From the IMG/VR virus record IMGVR_UViG_3300005527_000052, positions 19,387-83,386 of that record: 64,000 bases of DNA, one strand, 5' to 3'. The notes below the pieces were generated by a model. It saw only the letters and a program-made list of their open reading frames with translations. It was not told where the DNA came from and did no database searches. A program made the translations under genes and the position numbers. The DNA comes from a virus. This document shows positions 44,867 to 51,722 of the stretch, in pieces. Positions within the stretch are counted from its first letter, which is position 1. Each line of letters starts with the position of its first letter.

Positions 44867-44992
44867 ATGTCCTCAGAATCCGATAATTTAGACAACGATT
44901 CTCTATCTAGTATCCTCTACGATCCTTCCTTCTATCTTGGCTGTATCTGTGGCTTTGTTGTTTCTTTTCTTTTTATTGTGGTTTTCTTCTAA
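44867..44992 (+). CDS. Small tail-anchored membrane protein, 41 residues
   Basis: AAAGGAG precedes the ATG. The product MSSESDNLDNDSLSS... is acidic at first and ends with a single hydrophobic segment (YLGCICGFVVSFLFIVVFF). The topology is that of a tail-anchored peptide; a holin-type role is possible but unsupported. Confidence 0.6.
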   Translation: MSSESDNLDNDSLSSILYDPSFYLGCICGFVVSFLFIVVFF

Positions 44993-45040
44993 TAAAAATA
45001 TACTCATAACTGTAGTAAAAAATATACTCAAAGGATACAT

Positions 45041-45508
45041 ATGTCAAGTGTTACGTTAGAGCAAACAAATAATTCAAAAAAAGTTATTCCTCATTTAGAA
45101 GTGTCTAAGACTGACGGTATTTATATTGGATTTGATAATAATAGGTATTTATCTATTGGTGGTAATATTTTTACTTTAGATGAGGATAATAAAATTAATT
45201 CATCTCAAAGTGGTAGACAAGGATCGTGTTTCCATACTCTTTTAACTACTGAGTTTACTATTGAAAATGGTATTGCTGTTTATATTGAAAATCAAACTAG
45301 TTTTAAACCTTATACTATTTATGAATTAATTGGCGGCGACAAATTTGGTGCTGTTTTTATTACCGGAAATACCATACATCATCTAGTATTTTATATATTT
45401 AGTTCCTTTGGTGGCGATAAATATTCATTTGATCAAATAAATAAATACTATTGTAAACAGCTTGGTTATTCTATTAAAGAATTAGGTTCTATTAAATATA
45501 CGCCGTAA
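45041..45508 (+). CDS. Family B-like two-domain protein
   Basis: The 155-residue protein has VSKTDGIYIGFDNNRYLSI and EFTIENGIAVYIE, which parallel the N-terminal half of the product at 43784. A second domain follows with GAVFITGNTIHHLVFYIF. AAAGGA precedes the ATG. The function is unknown. Confidence 0.65.
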   Translation: MSSVTLEQTNNSKKVIPHLEVSKTDGIYIGFDNNRYLSIGGNIFTLDEDNKINSSQSGRQGSCFHTLLTTEFTIENGIAVYIENQTSFKPYTIYELIGGDKFGAVFITGNTIHHLVFYIFSSFGGDKYSFDQINKYYCKQLGYSIKELGSIKYTP

Positions 45509-45524
45509 AGTGATATAATATATT

Positions 45525-45794
45525 ATGGGAACATACGATTGTTTTAACGTGGTTGATTATACCGGTAAATATCCTTATAAGTCTTTTACTAATATGGAGG
45601 AATGGCGTAATCATAACGTCTATATTGATGTTGAGGATATTTATGGTATTAAGATTAGTATAGGCGATCCCGCTCCTATTAATCGCCGCGAATTGTCTTT
45701 TGCTGAGTCCTTTTGTCTTTGGGCGGATTTGATTAGTTATATTCTGGCGGTTAGTGCTATTCTTTTGTTTTGTGTTATCTTGGCGACTATTTAA
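45525..45794 (+). CDS. Hypothetical protein with C-terminal membrane segment
   Basis: The 89-residue protein starts 5 nt after TATAAT (45514-45519). It has a polar N-terminal domain and a final transmembrane segment (ADLISYILAVSAILLFCVI). The function is unknown. Confidence 0.65.
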   Translation: MGTYDCFNVVDYTGKYPYKSFTNMEEWRNHNVYIDVEDIYGIKISIGDPAPINRRELSFAESFCLWADLISYILAVSAILLFCVILATI

Positions 45795-45829
45795 TAGTCC
45801 TCAAAAATACACTCCATTAACTACTCTAA

Positions 45830-46018
45830 ATGCAACCAAAAAAGAAACAGTCAGATAAAAAAGAAAAACATGGAACTAAGTATATATATAACTTAGGATG
45901 CCGATGTAAACCTTGTTTAGAGTGGCGTAAAAAGCGTCACGCTAAATATTCTGCTAAGCAAAAATTTAGATTATACTACTTATCGGATATAAACAAAAAA
46001 GACGAGAAGAGTAGTTAA
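45830..46018 (+). CDS. Basic zinc-finger-like protein (GCRCxxC)
   Basis: The 62-residue protein has HGTKYIYNLGCRCKPCLEWR, the HGT...Y..GCRC..C pattern seen in many phage small proteins, and is strongly basic. An AGTCCTC box lies about 30 nt upstream. It probably binds nucleic acid. Confidence 0.65.
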   Translation: MQPKKKQSDKKEKHGTKYIYNLGCRCKPCLEWRKKRHAKYSAKQKFRLYYLSDINKKDEKSS

Positions 46019-46086
46019 TATATAATACTTTGCCTTAAATTTGTTCCACGTTGGATACAATGTATCTAAGGTAGATATAATAAAAA

Positions 46087-46500
46087 ATGAAAAAAATAAT
46101 TAAATATGAAGCGTTTAATGGTAAATTATTTGACAATGAAAACGATTGTCATAATTATGAATATATAACAAAAGCAATTACAGAACTTAAAGAATCTTCT
46201 GGCTTGTACAATATTGATTCTAGTGGCTATATTCCTAATTCTGGTAAATGGTATACTCTCGCTTATCGTTTAGGTATTGATATTTTGAGTACATATTATA
46301 AAGACAAAACTGATTGGATAGAAATGTGGAAGAATAATCCGTCTGGTATAATTGGAAGATTTTTGGAAGATTCAAGCAATCCAGTATCCACTTTGTATAG
46401 TTTTATTATTTGTTTTGATAAATATGGAAATCTTTGGCGTCAGCCTTATTACGCAAATCTGTCTGATACTAAAGGTATCGAATATGCCTCTAAAAATTGA
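46087..46500 (+). CDS. Hypothetical protein
   Basis: The 137-residue protein starts 5 nt after TATAAT (46076-46081). Its N-terminus KYEAFNGKLFDNENDCHNYE matches a common phage pattern (YEAxDGxxFDxxxxCxxYE). The function is unknown. Confidence 0.65.
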   Translation: MKKIIKYEAFNGKLFDNENDCHNYEYITKAITELKESSGLYNIDSSGYIPNSGKWYTLAYRLGIDILSTYYKDKTDWIEMWKNNPSGIIGRFLEDSSNPVSTLYSFIICFDKYGNLWRQPYYANLSDTKGIEYASKN

Positions 46501-46523
46501 AGAGTTGTGGGATATAATAATTT

Positions 46524-46763
46524 ATGATTCAAGAAATTAAAATAACTTTTCAGCCTCTTCCGGCTAACAAACTTCTTCCCGGAACCGCTGTAAAATTCCA
46601 TGAAGATGGAAAAATTTTCGTTATCCCTAACCAAAAAGGTTTTAGGGGTGTTTGGATTGAAGAAGATGGATCATTGGTTGGTTCTGATTATTTATGGATC
46701 GAGTCGCCTCATTATAATAAAACAGAATATGCTATTGTTGGTTATATTAATGTTCAAATTTAA
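46524..46763 (+). CDS. Small protein, PGT-IVG family (family A)
   Basis: The 79-residue protein starts 5 nt after TATAAT (46513-46518). It has NKLLPGTAVKFHEDG, IFVIPNQKG, GVWIEEDG and YAIVGYINVQI. It is directly followed by a close paralog. Confidence 0.75.
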   Translation: MIQEIKITFQPLPANKLLPGTAVKFHEDGKIFVIPNQKGFRGVWIEEDGSLVGSDYLWIESPHYNKTEYAIVGYINVQI

Positions 46764-46772
46764 GGAGTCGTT

Positions 46773-47009
46773 ATGAAGATCAGTGTTCTACCCCATAGTT
46801 GTAAAAAAGAAGCTCGATATCTGCCTCCAAATACTATTGTAAAGTTTCCAAATAACGCGGCTTATTTCGTTGTACCTAGCGGGGATGATTTGCCGGGTGT
46901 ATGGCTGTCTGACGGAACTACTCATGGTGCAATTGACGTTTGGGGTGATTCTAGATATTACGACGATACCAATTATACCATTGTTGGTATGCTAAAGATT
47001 GAAATTTAA
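46773..47009 (+). CDS. Small protein, PGT-IVG family (family A)
   Basis: This 78-residue tandem paralog of the preceding gene has RYLPPNTIVKFPNN, YFVVPSGDD, GVWLSDG and YTIVGMLKIEI. It uses AAGGAG rather than its own promoter. Confidence 0.75.
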   Translation: MKISVLPHSCKKEARYLPPNTIVKFPNNAAYFVVPSGDDLPGVWLSDGTTHGAIDVWGDSRYYDDTNYTIVGMLKIEI

Positions 47010-47029
47010 GATAAGTCTTTAGTAGAACT

Positions 47030-47102
47030 GGACATATATGCTAATTGGATAGGCAAGCTCCCTTTCAAGGAGTTGGTCCGGGTTCGAGTCCCGGTATGTT
47101 CA
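47030..47102 (+). tRNA. tRNA-Glu (anticodon TTC)
   Basis: Acceptor GGACATA/TATGTTC. Anticodon stem GCTCC/GGAGT encloses CTTTCAA (TTC). T-arm CCGGGTTCGAGTCCCGG. No CCA is encoded; the next ATG is 2 nt downstream. Confidence 0.92.
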
Positions 47103-47104
47103 TT

Positions 47105-47347
47105 ATGAAAATTAAAATTAAAAAAATTATTGATCGTGATATCAACGACTTAACTTTTAAACAAGCTATTAAGAAAGATGGTGTTTATTATATTCGAGGA
47201 TACCACAATGAAAGATTGATTGTTTTAAACGGTCAAGCTATTAATTGGAGGATTTTTGACGTGTGTGTAGACGGCAAGCATTTAAATTCTGTCTCATATT
47301 CTTTTTTCCCATCGGAAGAAAAAATAGAAATGATATTTGACGAATGA
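47105..47347 (+). CDS. Small protein, family B, starting at a tRNA 3' end
   Basis: The 80-residue protein starts 2 nt after tRNA-Glu; a longer frame through the tRNA is rejected. It has LTFKQAIKKDGVYYIRG, LIVLNGQAINWRIF and SYSFFPSEEKIEMIF, a clear family B layout. Confidence 0.7.
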   Translation: MKIKIKKIIDRDINDLTFKQAIKKDGVYYIRGYHNERLIVLNGQAINWRIFDVCVDGKHLNSVSYSFFPSEEKIEMIFDE

Positions 47348-47556
47348 ATAGTTTTAAATATAATCCTGAATTAGATACTTATCTTTGGGGTGATCTCAAT
47401 AATGGTATTGGTTTATATTTTGACAAACTTACGTCAAAATGGATAGCAAATGCTGTTGTTAACAACGATATTCATTGTATTGGTGATTTTGATTCGTATT
47501 GTTTGGCAGAAAATGCCGCTATAAACGCATATAAGGAATTAAAAGATGGAAATTAA
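47344..47556 (+). CDS. Hypothetical protein
   Basis: The 70-residue protein overlaps both neighbours. It has YLWGDLNNGIGLYFDKLTSK and a C-terminal helix AENAAINAYKEL. The function is unknown. Confidence 0.6.
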   Translation: MNSFKYNPELDTYLWGDLNNGIGLYFDKLTSKWIANAVVNNDIHCIGDFDSYCLAENAAINAYKELKDGN

Positions 47557-47794
47557 TATTGTAAAGAATCCGCCTTCTAAAAAGTGTAAAGACCTGCCTC
47601 CCGGTACTATTGTAAGGATTAAAGCAGGTTATCATTGGCTTGCTATTATTCCTAGTTGTTCTTCTAGTTTTTATGCTATTATTAATGAGGGATGTTCAGG
47701 CAATATTACAGGTTCAAATTGTATTTTTAATCATTCAAGTTTTTATCACGAAGTTCCTTATGAAATTGTTGGTCAAATTTCTTTGAAAATTTGA
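47546..47794 (+). CDS. Small protein, PGT-IVG family (family A)
   Basis: The 82-residue protein has CKDLPPGTIVRIKAG, WLAIIPSCSS, FYAIINEG and YEIVGQISLKI. It forms an operon with the two preceding genes, so families A and B are co-transcribed here. Confidence 0.75.
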   Translation: MEINIVKNPPSKKCKDLPPGTIVRIKAGYHWLAIIPSCSSSFYAIINEGCSGNITGSNCIFNHSSFYHEVPYEIVGQISLKI

Positions 47795-47850
47795 TAATTG
47801 AAATTCTCTAAAGCGGGCTAAAAAACCAAACAATAGGGATATAATAGAGT

Positions 47851-48123
47851 ATGAGACTTGAATTATGCGGTCCTAATACTCATAAATATTATTATCGCAC
47901 AGATAATGGTAAAAAGGTTTTAGAATATTATCCTGATGCTTGGTCTGATCTTCCGTTTAAGAGTAAATACTGTGATTTAGTGTCTACTTATTTTGATTTA
48001 GATTGGACCCCTCAGTCTAAATATCAAAGCAATCTTGTTTGTAAAAGAATGAATAAAGAAAACGGTAATGTATTTTTTGTTTGTAATGGTCATCTTGTTA
48101 GAGAAAATGTAGAATTCGCTTAA
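47851..48123 (+). CDS. Hypothetical protein
   Basis: The 90-residue protein starts 5 nt after TATAAT (47840-47845). It is Tyr- and Lys-rich with three Cys. The function is unknown. Confidence 0.65.
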   Translation: MRLELCGPNTHKYYYRTDNGKKVLEYYPDAWSDLPFKSKYCDLVSTYFDLDWTPQSKYQSNLVCKRMNKENGNVFFVCNGHLVRENVEFA

Positions 48124-48139
48124 AAAATACGCAAGGTTG

Positions 48140-48145
48140 ATATAA
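48140..48145 (+). promoter_or_regulatory. TATAAT promoter of tRNA-Ile
   Basis: GATATAATAG lies 10 nt before the tRNA 5' end, so the primary transcript would begin only a few bases before the tRNA. Confidence 0.6.
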
Positions 48146-48155
48146 TAGAATGTAC

Positions 48156-48228
48156 CGGCTTATAGCTCAGTGGTTAGAGCAATCCCCTTATAAGGGATAG
48201 GTCGATGGTTCGAGTCCATCTAGGCCGA
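48156..48228 (+). tRNA. tRNA-Ile (anticodon TAT)
   Basis: Acceptor CGGCTTA/TAGGCCG. Anticodon stem ATCCC/GGGAT encloses CTTATAA (TAT). T-arm GATGGTTCGAGTCCATC. It reads the rare codon ATA. The next ATG is 2 nt after the discriminator A. Confidence 0.9.
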
Positions 48229-48230
48229 TT

Positions 48231-48419
48231 ATGAAATCCAATATTTTAAATATTTTGCTTGTCGCCGCGTATTCTGTGATTGTAACGGGCCTTATTGTTT
48301 TCTCTGGATTTTCTGTGCTTTCGACACCTATCTATATTTGTTGTTTAATTCTATTTTTTATTCTAGGTTACAATTTTGACACTTTGTTTTGGAATCCTTT
48401 GTGTAGCTTGACCAAATAA
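48231..48419 (+). CDS. Small two-pass membrane protein
   Basis: The 62-residue protein has two hydrophobic segments (ILLVAAYSVIVTGLIVFSG and YICCLILFFILGYN). It starts 2 nt after tRNA-Ile with no ribosome binding site. The function is unknown. Confidence 0.65.
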   Translation: MKSNILNILLVAAYSVIVTGLIVFSGFSVLSTPIYICCLILFFILGYNFDTLFWNPLCSLTK

Positions 48420-48469
48420 TATTCCAATCTATCTATGATAGAATGTAATCTATTGAAAGGATTTTTAAT

Positions 48470-48658
48470 ATGACTGTAAAAGAATTTATTCAATTTATTA
48501 TAAATAACCATAAAGGTTTTGATTCAAAACTAAAATTTGATATGATTTATAATGGTCATTCTGATTTTATGGAAACGTTTAAAGCGTCTGAAATCTCTGT
48601 TGAAAAAGACGTAGACGGTAAAGAATATATTCTTTTAAATCATCCGAAAGAAAGTTAA
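48470..48658 (+). CDS. Hypothetical protein
   Basis: TAGAAT (48439-48444) gives a leader with GAAAGGA before the ATG. The 62-residue product starts MTVKEFIQFIINN and ends with VEKDVDGKEYILLN, a common layout in phage small proteins. The function is unknown. Confidence 0.65.
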   Translation: MTVKEFIQFIINNHKGFDSKLKFDMIYNGHSDFMETFKASEISVEKDVDGKEYILLNHPKES

Positions 48659-48660
48659 TT

Positions 48661-49046
48661 ATGACACGCCCAACTAAACGCCCAGATAAGCCTTATACAA
48701 ATAAAGAAATTCTAGAAAGAGTGCATCAACACTTTATTGTTGAAAAGAACCCGAAGTCAGTACTTGTACTTAGCGACGGCATAAATAAATGCGTTTACGG
48801 AAAAACCGGTTGTGCAGTGGGCTGTCTTATGACTCTGGAAGATGCTCACTATTAGATCATGTTAATGGTTTTGATTGGGGTTCAAGTATTAAAACTGTAA
48901 AGACAGACAACAACAATATTTACCAAATTTATTTTGGGGATGGTTCGCTTGAATTGCTACAATATCTTCAAAATGCTCATGATTATAGTTTTGATATTTT
49001 TGAAGTTCAATTCAACAATATTAAAGAATCTTTTAATATTACTTAA
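48661..49046 (+). pseudogene. Frameshifted paralog of the 49695 gene
   Basis: The first frame (48661-48855) encodes TRPTKRPDKPYTNKEILERV, then CVYGKTGCAVGCLMTLEDAH and a stop. The similarity to the product at 49695 then continues in the -1 frame (LLDHVNGFDWG..., IYQIYFGDGSLELLQYLQN) up to 49046. A single-base indel near 48850 explains this. No obvious slippery heptamer is present. Either the gene is broken, or the base is a sequencing error, or a recoding event occurs. Confidence 0.65.
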
Positions 49047-49064
49047 AATATTGAATTGAGATGA

Positions 49065-49070
49065 TATAAT
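49065..49070 (+). promoter_or_regulatory. TATAAT promoter of tRNA-Arg
   Basis: GATGATATAATATA lies 9 nt upstream of the tRNA. Confidence 0.6.
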
Positions 49071-49079
49071 ATATTATAA

Positions 49080-49153
49080 GACTCCGTAGCTTAGCTGGAT
49101 AGAGCGGTCGGTTTCTACCCGACAGGTCGGGGGTTCGAATCCCTCCGGGGTTG
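49080..49153 (+). tRNA. tRNA-Arg (anticodon TCT)
   Basis: Acceptor GACTCCG/CGGGGTT. Anticodon stem GTCGG/CCGAC encloses TTTCTAC (TCT). T-arm GGGGGTTCGAATCCCTC. The next ATG is 7 nt downstream. Confidence 0.9.
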
Positions 49154-49160
49154 TTTTATT

Positions 49161-49466
49161 ATGGATATTTCCTTTCACCTTTTTCAAACATGGATTGAAT
49201 CATTACCAGATGATACGGTCTTTGATTATGGTAGCCCCGTATTTTCTTTAGAAGCTCGTTTTCTGGCTTCATTAGTCGGAAAGAATATGAGTGTTTATAT
49301 TCCTCCGATTGGTAGGGGGCTGGTTCATTCTGGTCATGTAGATATTGTCTGGCCTGACGATCATTGGTTTTCTCAATTGGCCCGTTTTTCATACGGTAAT
49401 AGAGTTAAGACTTTAGCACAGGCTAAGGGTTTTTTAGGATTTGCTGCTAGAAAGGATATTAGATAA
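49161..49466 (+). CDS. Hypothetical protein
   Basis: The 101-residue protein begins MDISFHLFQTWIESLPDD and has a basic C-terminus. It follows tRNA-Arg closely, with no Shine-Dalgarno. The function is unknown. Confidence 0.65.
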   Translation: MDISFHLFQTWIESLPDDTVFDYGSPVFSLEARFLASLVGKNMSVYIPPIGRGLVHSGHVDIVWPDDHWFSQLARFSYGNRVKTLAQAKGFLGFAARKDIR

Positions 49467-49467
49467 A

Positions 49468-49686
49468 ATGGGAAATAATAAAAATAAAACTCCGCTGTTT
49501 CCTCATGTTAAAGTAAGTCTCGTTGGAAAAGAGGGTAATGCTTTTTCTATTCTTGGAGCAGTTAAGAAAGAGATGAAGAAAAATCAAGTTCCACAGGAAG
49601 ATATAGATAATTTCTTTAATGAGGCTATGAGCGGTGATTATGATAATGTTTTGCGTACAGTTATGAAATACGTTAATGTCAACTAG
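49468..49686 (+). CDS. Hypothetical protein
   Basis: The 72-residue protein reads NAFSILGAVKKEMKKNQVPQ and EDIDNFFNEAMSGDYDNVL. This closely follows a phage family with the pattern GNAFAIxGxxxxALxxAG...F..EA.SGDYDHLL. The ATG at 49468 is preceded by AAAGGA at a longer distance. Confidence 0.65.
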   Translation: MGNNKNKTPLFPHVKVSLVGKEGNAFSILGAVKKEMKKNQVPQEDIDNFFNEAMSGDYDNVLRTVMKYVNVN

Positions 49687-49694
49687 GAATAATT

Positions 49695-50084
49695 ATGTCT
49701 AGACCAATGAATCGTCCAGAAAAGCCTTATACTCGCCAAGAGATTTTAGATAGAATAAAACAGCATTTTATTATTGAAAAAAATCCAAGATGTACAAATA
49801 AAGGCGAGTGTGTTTATGGTCTAACCGGTTGTGCTGTTGGATGTTTAATGACTGATGAAGACGCGAATAGATGGGATAATATCTATAGAAAAAGTGATTC
49901 TGATATTACTACTATGTCTGAAAAATCGTATATTTATGATTTTTATTTTAATAAAAATGATATTGCTTTTCTTAGAGAACTACAACGTATTCATGATAAT
50001 TTAGATGAATTTAATGATCTAGAAAATAATTTGATTGAACTGACGGAAGAATACAAGTTAAATTATACTAGATATACGATATAA
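49695..50084 (+). CDS. Hypothetical protein, intact paralog of 48661
   Basis: The 129-residue protein has RPMNRPEKPYTRQEILDRI, then CVYGLTGCAVGCLMTDEDA and IYDFYFNKNDIAFLRELQR. The G-C-A-x-G-C-L segment resembles phage proteins of the YCCLGVL type. Together with the frameshifted copy at 48661 it marks a local duplication. Confidence 0.65.
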   Translation: MSRPMNRPEKPYTRQEILDRIKQHFIIEKNPRCTNKGECVYGLTGCAVGCLMTDEDANRWDNIYRKSDSDITTMSEKSYIYDFYFNKNDIAFLRELQRIHDNLDEFNDLENNLIELTEEYKLNYTRYTI

Positions 50085-50090
50085 TAATCT

Positions 50091-50321
50091 ATGAATAAGA
50101 ATCGCAAGCCCGCAACAAGCTTTTCGGCGGATTTTATCAGTCGTATTAATGTAATTGAAAACGCTGTCGCTATTAGCGATGATGATCTTTTATCGCTGGT
50201 TGGATGGTATGATACTATGGTACAGTATTATACTAATCGTAAAGATTCTACTATGCGTTTTGACGCCTATATGAAGTATGATCGATATCACGCTATGATG
50301 ATTCGTAGAATGGAGAAGTAA
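50091..50321 (+). CDS. Hypothetical protein
   Basis: The 76-residue protein starts 5 nt after TATAAT (50080-50085). It is helical with many Met and Tyr (FDAYMKYDRYHAMMIRRMEK). It ends in a 1-nt overlap with the next gene. Confidence 0.65.
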   Translation: MNKNRKPATSFSADFISRINVIENAVAISDDDLLSLVGWYDTMVQYYTNRKDSTMRFDAYMKYDRYHAMMIRRMEK

Positions 50322-50536
50322 TGACTATTTATAATCCAAAAGCAAAAACTCATAACGTAACTATTTCAGCACAAGAAGTTATTAATCTTTTGCAAAAATG
50401 TATTAATGAGTCAAGAGATTGTGATGTAAGAATCTGTGTTCCTTATGCGGATGGAATAGGATTCCAATTGCTTCCTATTGTTGATATTCATGCCTGTGAG
50501 GGAAGAATTGATATTGTTACTACAAAGTTTGAGTAA
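50321..50536 (+). CDS. Hypothetical protein
   Basis: The 71-residue protein has ISAQEVINLLQKCINESRDC and VRICVPYADGIGFQLLPIVD, like small phage proteins with the pattern DLxVxVxDxxxxx...I. The function is unknown. Confidence 0.6.
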   Translation: MTIYNPKAKTHNVTISAQEVINLLQKCINESRDCDVRICVPYADGIGFQLLPIVDIHACEGRIDIVTTKFE

Positions 50537-50603
50537 AATTTTAATTATCTAGATATTAAGAATACCGTCGAGTTTATCATTGGTAAGATTAAGGAATTTT
50601 CAA

Positions 50604-50864
50604 ATGAAAATTGAACATACAGATTTTGGTAACAGAAAATATTTAACGGCTTTGACGATTAGAGAAAAACGACAGAAATTTTATAAATATTATAATAAAA
50701 AGAGTGTAAACGATCCATCAGCAAAAGAGATGGGGTTCTGTGTAGTTGATAGTAGTGGAAATATTTTAGATGTAAATTCTGATTTTGAAAATATTAGTAT
50801 TGATATTTGGAAAGAGTATGTTTTTACAGAATTTCACGGAAAACTTATCATCCAAACGGATTAA
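50604..50864 (+). CDS. Small protein, probable family B
   Basis: The 86-residue protein starts at the ATG after AAGGAA. It has LTALTIREKRQKFYKYY, GFCVVDSSGNILDVN and FTEFHGKLIIQ, a family B-like layout without FFP. The function is unknown. Confidence 0.6.
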   Translation: MKIEHTDFGNRKYLTALTIREKRQKFYKYYNKKSVNDPSAKEMGFCVVDSSGNILDVNSDFENISIDIWKEYVFTEFHGKLIIQTD

Positions 50865-50882
50865 AAAATAGAACGAGACGGA

Positions 50883-50888
50883 TATAAT
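50883..50888 (+). promoter_or_regulatory. TATAAT promoter of tRNA-Leu
   Basis: GATATAATAG lies 11 nt before the tRNA 5' end. Confidence 0.6.
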
Positions 50889-50899
50889 AGATTGTAAAC

Positions 50900-50986
50900 C
50901 CCCGTGTGGTGAAATTGGCAAACACTGCGGACTTAAAATCCGCCGCCGTTAATAGCGGCTTGTCGGTTCGACTCCGACCACGGGGA
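50900..50986 (+). tRNA. tRNA-Leu (anticodon TAA)
   Basis: A class II tRNA with acceptor CCCCGTG/CACGGGG. Anticodon stem GCGGA/TCCGC encloses CTTAAAA (TAA). A long variable arm (GCCGTTAATAGCGGC) and T-arm GTCGGTTCGACTCCGAC follow. It reads TTA. Confidence 0.92.
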
Positions 50987-51003
50987 CTTTGAAAGGAAAA
51001 TAT

Positions 51004-51249
51004 ATGGATCGTCTAGCTAATATTGGATGTGTCGGTATTTTGTTTGTCTATGGTGTTTATTTTACAGTCGTAGGAGCTTTGATTAGTCTTCTAGCTTTTT
51101 GGACGCAGAATAATCTTGCTTTTTGGGTAAGTCATTCTAAGGGTACTCCAACAGACGTTCCTTATTGGCTAGCTTGGGTAGCTTCAATTCCAGTACCGTT
51201 TACTTTTATTGCTAATATTGTTTCACAAATTGCTCGTTTGTTTGTATAG
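51004..51249 (+). CDS. Small membrane protein
   Basis: The 81-residue protein starts at the ATG after GAAAGGA. It has two to three hydrophobic segments (GILFVYGVYFTVVGALISLL, WLAWVASIPVPFTFIANIV). Its stop codon lies inside the closing stem of the structured RNA that follows. Confidence 0.65.
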   Translation: MDRLANIGCVGILFVYGVYFTVVGALISLLAFWTQNNLAFWVSHSKGTPTDVPYWLAWVASIPVPFTFIANIVSQIARLFV

Positions 51250-51341
51250 TATGAAAGGTTATAACAAAGCTACGGCGGCACGCCCAAACGCCGTAAGTGA
51301 GACTAGAGAGATCGGGCTTAAGGGTTCTCGTTTTCATACTA
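51247..51341 (+). ncRNA. Structured RNA element 1
   Basis: TAGTATGAAA (51247-51256) pairs with TTTCATACTA to close a domain of about 95 nt. Inside, TACGGCG and CGCCGTA form a 7-bp hairpin and GAGA...TCTC a second arm. It lies directly before another closed domain. I do not recognise a known class. Confidence 0.55.
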
Positions 51342-51353
51342 TACATTAAATAT

Positions 51354-51474
51354 AACACAGATGCCTAATAATAGGCGGTTAAAACTATCTTGCGGTTTTC
51401 TCCCGTAAGCTAAGGCACCTTTCCCTGTTGATAGTTACCCGAACGGAAATCTTGGTGAAAAACCAAGCTGTGTT
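51354..51474 (+). ncRNA. Structured RNA element 2, riboswitch- or ribozyme-like
   Basis: AACACAG (51354-51360) pairs with CTGTGTT (51468-51474) three nt before the ATG at 51478. Inside are GCCT-AATAAT-AGGC, a longer arm AACTATC...GATAGTT carrying TTGCGG...CCGTAA, and CTTGG-TGAAAAA-CCAAG. This multi-helix junction abutting a start codon has the form of a cis-regulatory RNA or self-cleaving RNA. No known class is recognised. Confidence 0.55.
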
Positions 51475-51477
51475 TTT

Positions 51478-51720
51478 ATGAATATTGAAATTAAAGAAAA
51501 ACAACTTCTACCATATCGTCCTTTTAACGATATTTCTTATCGCTATAATCAATGGTTTTACTATTCAAAGTGCGGTAAAGAAGATCACGGTCTTTGTTAT
51601 GTTACAGAAAAAGGTGTTTTTTCTGTTGATGTTCTAGGAATTAGTTTGATTAACGATAGAACATGGCAAGATTTTAAATTTCGTTCTTTTAATGGTGAGA
51701 TTACTATTAAGGTGAATTAA
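51478..51720 (+). CDS. Small protein, probable family B, behind structured RNA
   Basis: The 80-residue protein has PFNDISYRYNQWFYYSKCG, CYVTEKGVFSV and FKFRSFNGEITIKVN, a family B layout. There is no Shine-Dalgarno; the closing helix of the upstream RNA ends 3 nt before the ATG. Confidence 0.65.
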   Translation: MNIEIKEKQLLPYRPFNDISYRYNQWFYYSKCGKEDHGLCYVTEKGVFSVDVLGISLINDRTWQDFKFRSFNGEITIKVN

Positions 51721-51722
51721 AT

